10,000 nucleotides of DNA from Chromera velia (lineage: Eukaryota > Sar > Chromeraceae). Within the stretch, counting starts at the first letter, position 1. Every line of letters begins with the position of its first letter. Position numbers and translations under genes: made by a program. Where the stretch lies: NCBI GenBank assembly GCA_018398765.1, contig JAHBMJ010005882.1:40001-50000 (forward strand), in the 5' to 3' direction. Below the pieces are notes generated by a model. The model saw only the letters and a list, made by a program, of their open reading frames with translations, had not been told where the DNA came from and ran no database searches. Below, one piece after another: positions 6,854 through 10,000 of this stretch.

Positions 6854-7744
6854 CAATTCCTTGTTCTTTTCCTTCCTTGGTTGGGAGGGGAAAGCACAAG
6901 AACCCCCCCACCGCCACCGCTATTTCCTGTCCCGTTGAGTTGACGTTCCCTCGCTGTTCTTTCTTTTCCTCCATGACAGAACAGTGAGACTTAGGAGTGC
7001 GTGCGTACGACAAATTTTCGATCTGTCTGCCAACACGCCTTTCTCTTGGTGCTTTCTCTCACCGTCCCTCGACACAAGAGTGTGAATGGAGAGAGAGACG
7101 CTTCCCTCCAGTTACGTATTCATTCAGTGTCTGCAAGAAACCACCTAGGCAAAGTAAAGGGGGGCAGAATTCAGTGGGTAGGAACCAGACTCACTGGCCT
7201 GTCTTGTCGACTTGTCGGTCACTTCGTTGCTTATGCTCGGCAGGTCCTTCTTTGACTTCTTTTGTTTTTTCATGACAATCCGTTACGTGATAAAAAGCAA
7301 TCGACTGCAGTGCAGTCTGACTTGCTCTAACACATTCGTTTCCCTGCTTGTGCACGCTTTCGGGTTTGGGGGGTTGTGAACTGGGGGGGGAAAGTAAATT
7401 AGACTGCAGAGAAAAATAACAAAGGGTTTGAGGAGCAGGCCATGAATTCGTGCAAAAAAAGCCCCTCCTCCCAGGAGAGAACAACTGGCAAGGAGAAACG
7501 ACATGTGAATACCCTGCAAAACTTCCATTGTACAACTGCTTCGACGCCGGAAGATTCAGAGTCCAGAGGGGTTGACGTGGGGCGCGGATGGACTGGTTAA
7601 AAAAGCAACGGGCAGAAGTCGCAAAGGAAAGTTCGGGGTGTTGCGCATCCGCGCTTGACACGCTTACTCAGTCACTCATCTGTCTGGCTGCTTCTCTCTT
7701 CCTGGCTCTTCAACTTTTGTGTGCAGACAAAGCCAGCGCAGGTA

Positions 7745-8340
7745 TCAAAAAGACTGTTTGAGTTTTTGTAGAAGCTGTACAAGAAGCTAGACTAGCTGTG
7801 AGTTCCTACTTCATCTCTCTTTCTCCTGTCAGTATGTCAGTACATTTCATTGATCTTTTGTGTTGTTACTTCTTCTGAGTGACTAGTGCTAATTACTGCG
7901 GGATCTTTAACCTGTGAGCTAGCAACGTACTGTTACCATATGTAAGCATCTATGCACATTAACCCAAATATTAATGCACACTTGATTTATTTAGATTTAT
8001 TGTCATTTATAGTATTGAAGTTATCTTCTATTACCTTCTAAGTACTTGCAGCTTTAAGTTGCAAATATTTTTTTTTTTAAGTAAGTTTTAAGTCATTTAC
8101 AGGAATTTAGTCTAGTAATTTAAAGGAACATGTAGGAAAACACTTTTGAATATCAGTTTTAACTTGAACGTATGCTGTAAGAAAAAAAATAAGGAATTGT
8201 ATATCTAAAATGCTAGAAAACGCAATGTTCAACGTAGCTCAACAGATATTGTTAAAGTATGTTAGACCTGTTATTAGCTTGTGCCTGCTAGTCTTTGTTA
8301 GATTCTTTGTTAGTACTAGTTAGTATGTGGCTGCTCGCTG
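7745..8340. other. AT-rich island of unknown origin
   Basis: Base composition changes clearly: A/T-rich words, TAG/TTAG-rich stretches, a long T-run near 8070 and an A-run near 8183, with no CT/GT microsatellites and no long reading frames. The right part has repeated TTAG(T/A) words (8260-8330). It could be the remnant of a mobile element (for example a solo LTR), an AT-rich regulatory or replication element, or inserted organellar-type DNA. I see no terminal repeats or target-site duplication that settle this. Confidence 0.45.
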
Positions 8341-8360
8341 TCACCTCGTTGAGCTGTAGA

Positions 8361-8375
8361 CTCGTCTCGTCTCGT
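8361..8375 (+). repeat. CTCGT x3 tandem repeat
   Basis: Three exact copies of CTCGT lie at the right edge of the AT-rich island. Confidence 0.7.
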
Positions 8376-8404
8376 CTTGGCACGTACACTGTTTAGTCGT
8401 GAGC

Positions 8405-8500
8405 GGGGCCCCGGGCTGGTCCGGCGCGCGGGGTCCGGCCACTATTGCGCGCTCAAGGGACATGCGCATAGCGCCTGCATGACCGGACCAATCCGGACCA
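8405..8500. repeat. GC-rich cluster of direct and inverted TGGTCCGG/CCGGACCA repeats
   Basis: GGGGCCCC (8405-8412) overlaps CCCGGG (8410-8415). TGGTCCGG (8417-8424) and GGTCCGG (8432-8438) face two direct copies of CCGGACCA (8483-8490 and 8493-8500) spaced 10 bp apart, so the arms could pair. Between them is CATGCGCATAGCGCCTGCATG-like sequence with partial dyad symmetry. This is the densest symmetry in the window outside position 1-100. Confidence 0.65.
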
Positions 8501-8859
8501 TCCCCTGAATTAAATTTGACATCAGACTGCTCTTCGATTGTTGTTTCGAATTGTTTCGGTGAGATGTCAAAGTTACAGAGTTTCGATGTGATATTGAGGT
8601 ACCTTTCACATCCCTCTAGTGCAGGCTCTTGGGAAGCTGTGTGGGGAATCCTGTTTCCAGCAAGCGTGACTGCAAGCAAGTAGTACGACTGGAAGCCCTC
8701 CTCACTGTAGCTCTTTTGTTTGAGTGAAATTTGTCAAGGGGTTGTGATACGTGAGAACAGCCATCCAGCGCACTACCCGTCAGTCTCTCCAGCGCGAGCC
8801 ACGTAGCACCGCTCTGCTGAGTGTATTATATTCCAAGTTTTGTTCAACAAGCCGTCACA

Positions 8860-9015
8860 ATGTTTGATTTCTGCCTGAAATGCTGCGACTCGTCTCTGAT
8901 TGACCGGTCCAACGAACTGGACCTCGATGCCGTCGAAGCAAATGAAGACGCTAATTTTACCGTCATCAGAGAACTGGACAGCATCGAGAGAGATATTCTG
9001 CATGGGAGAGACCAA
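8860..9015 (+). CDS. Exon 1 of the unrecognised gene
   Basis: 52 codons from ATG to CAA|GTAAGT at 9016, phase 0. The donor is the only fully canonical GTAAGT donor used in the window. The intron runs from 9016 to 9452, is very pyrimidine-rich and ends in TCTCTTCCAG. Confidence 0.65.
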
Positions 9016-10000
9016 GTAAGTGGACAAGCCACTGGTGACCTGACCCATTCCTTGTTGCACTCGTTTGTTCTCCTTTGCCGTCTCGTTTTCTGTTGCTTTT
9101 CTTGTCGCTTCTTTCTGGCCGGTATTTTAGTTTGTAGCTCTCTATACGCGCCGACCTGCGTGCCATCCCGGCTTTCATGATCGCATGCCTACTTTCTCAA
9201 CTTCTTCTGTTGTCTGTCGGTCTCTGCATCACGCCACTCCCTTCGCATTCGTTCCTTCATCCAGTCTGCATCTCTATCCGTCTCTGCGAATCCCGTCGGG
9301 CGTTCCTCGACCCTTGTGCCTTTCCTGACCTGTCTCGCTTTCTCTTGGAGTGCGCGCTTGCACTTTTGGGGGTCTAGATCTTCCTGCAATGGGGCCTCAA
9401 GTCATCCCTCTCTCTCTCACTCTGTCCTTCCGCCCCTTTCTTTCTCTTCCAGATGCTGGTCCAGGTGGCGGTCCTCCAGTCTAACCTCTCCATCTCTCTG
9501 GGTGCTGTGAGACGGGCAGCCTCCCTGCTGATGTCATGTCACGAGGCCCTGAATGTGCACATCAAAGTCATCAGGAGGCCCCACGACGGGCAGGCAGTGC
9601 AGGCCTATGTGAAACACAGGGGGGCGCCTGAGGCCATTGTGATTGAGAACAACGCGACAAAGTGGGAGGACGCCTTGAGAGCCGAACAGGCGCACCCAGA
9701 CACCCTCTGGGGTCCTCTTTGGCGTCTGGTGGTGTGTCGTCAGACACACACGTCAGACCACCATCATCAGACCCCCCACACCGAGTACCGCAGGAGCGTG
9801 ATCGGGTTCTTCAACAGATGCGTGATGGACCCCCACACGGCGATGCACTTCTGGCGAGAGTTCCTCGACGTGCTCAGGAGGATCGAACAGGCAAGTCGGG
9901 GTGGCGTTGGGGTGAGGAGGGAATACTTTACGTTGGGCGGTCTGCAATCAAGGCAAGGGATTCTCTCAAGTGCCGAAGAAACTGTGGTGGTCACAGTTCT
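8860..10000 (+). CDS. Unrecognised split gene, 3' end outside the window
   Basis: Two exons are visible, 8860-9015 and 9453-9890 or beyond, giving about 198 residues or more. The start ATG at 8860 (CACAATGTTT) has A at -3; an in-frame GTG at 8821 is not preferred. The protein opens with MFDFCLKCCDSS, three Cys close together, then an acidic helix (ELDLDAVEANEDANF, ELDSIERDIL). Exon 2 is helical and rich in Arg and His, with DHHHQTPHTEYRRS and MHFWREFLDVLRRIEQ. I see no signal peptide or membrane segment and recognise no family. The gene is coding by frame, start context and a consensus GTAAGT donor, but its function is unknown. Confidence 0.6.
9453..9890 (+). CDS. Exon 2 of the unrecognised gene (3' boundary uncertain)
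   Basis: The exon starts MLVQVAVLQSNLSISLGAVR in phase 0 and is open to at least RRIEQ at 9890. It could end at CAG|GCAAGT (9891, a GC-AG donor) or at GGG|GTGAGG (9912), both phase 0. The frame stays open to the window edge, so it may also continue. The composition after 9890 (SRGGVGVRREYF) reads less like the preceding helix, which favours a boundary near 9891. Confidence 0.6.

Larger units (their letters stand above)
6504..7744. other. 3' flank / intergenic, no supported gene
   Basis: This is probably the 3' UTR and downstream spacer of the dual U-box gene. I see microsatellites, homopolymer runs and no AATAAA signal. A 156-residue minus-strand frame (7191-7661) has no recognisable domain, is Ser/Pro/Gln-rich and shows no supporting splice context. 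A pyrimidine-rich tract ending in TGCAG at 7726 resembles an intron 3' end. Confidence 0.5.

Noticed and set aside
7191-7661. 156-residue open frame on the minus strand
   Set aside because: Ser/Pro/Gln-rich with no domain or plausible start context, in a region whose other-strand sequence looks like spacer. Open frames of this size occur by chance at this base composition.
8341-8679. 112-residue open frame on the minus strand across the GC-rich repeat cluster
   Set aside because: The frame runs through palindromic repeat DNA and has no recognisable motif. It might belong to a degraded element, but I cannot support it as a gene.
1-10000. CRISPR array, tRNA, rRNA or phage genes
   Set aside because: No regularly spaced repeats, no tRNA-like arm pattern noticed, no rRNA-like blocks and no phage or transposase motifs. 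All tandem repeats seen are simple microsatellites.

Overview
The window looks like nuclear DNA from a protist with densely intron-split genes, most likely an alveolate. I lean towards a chromerid such as Chromera or a coccidian-like apicomplexan relative. The reasons are many short introns (about 90-490 nt), acceptors that nearly all read TGCAG, pyrimidine- and microsatellite-rich introns, TGCATGCA-type motifs upstream of a gene, and a eukaryotic U-box protein. There are no bacterial operons, Shine-Dalgarno sites, CRISPR arrays or recognisable phage or IS genes. The organism is an inference; no marker gene is present.

Layout: 1-403 is upstream/5' UTR sequence with GC-rich palindromes, an AT-rich TATA-like stretch and TGCATGCA motifs. 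Positions 404-6503 (+) carry one complete 12-exon gene. I rebuilt it by requiring GT-AG boundaries and continuous phase, and it encodes about 954 aa. The first ~530 residues are mostly helical and unrecognised. A basic/acidic/Ser-Ala linker follows, then two U-box domains near the C-terminus (about residues 702-766 and 879-943), each interrupted by an intron. It is best described as a dual U-box, E3 ubiquitin ligase-type protein.

Positions 6504-8859 hold no gene I can support. They contain the probable 3' UTR, a (CG)(CA)(GA) compound microsatellite, a possible orphan acceptor/microexon, an AT-rich island (about 7745-8340) unlike its surroundings, and a GC-rich cluster of direct and inverted repeats (about 8400-8500). 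From 8860 to the right edge (+) a second split gene begins. Two exons are visible; it is 3'-incomplete and unrecognised.

The most unusual signals are: (1) the dual U-box protein with an unassigned long N-terminal region; (2) a splice-donor bias towards C at intron position +3 (7 of 11 introns in the first gene, five reading GTCAGY), with better canonical donors nearby apparently unused; (3) a compound microsatellite that forms the acceptor tract of intron 8 and recurs in reverse-complement orientation about 2.8 kb downstream; (4) the AT-rich island next to GC-rich palindromic DNA.
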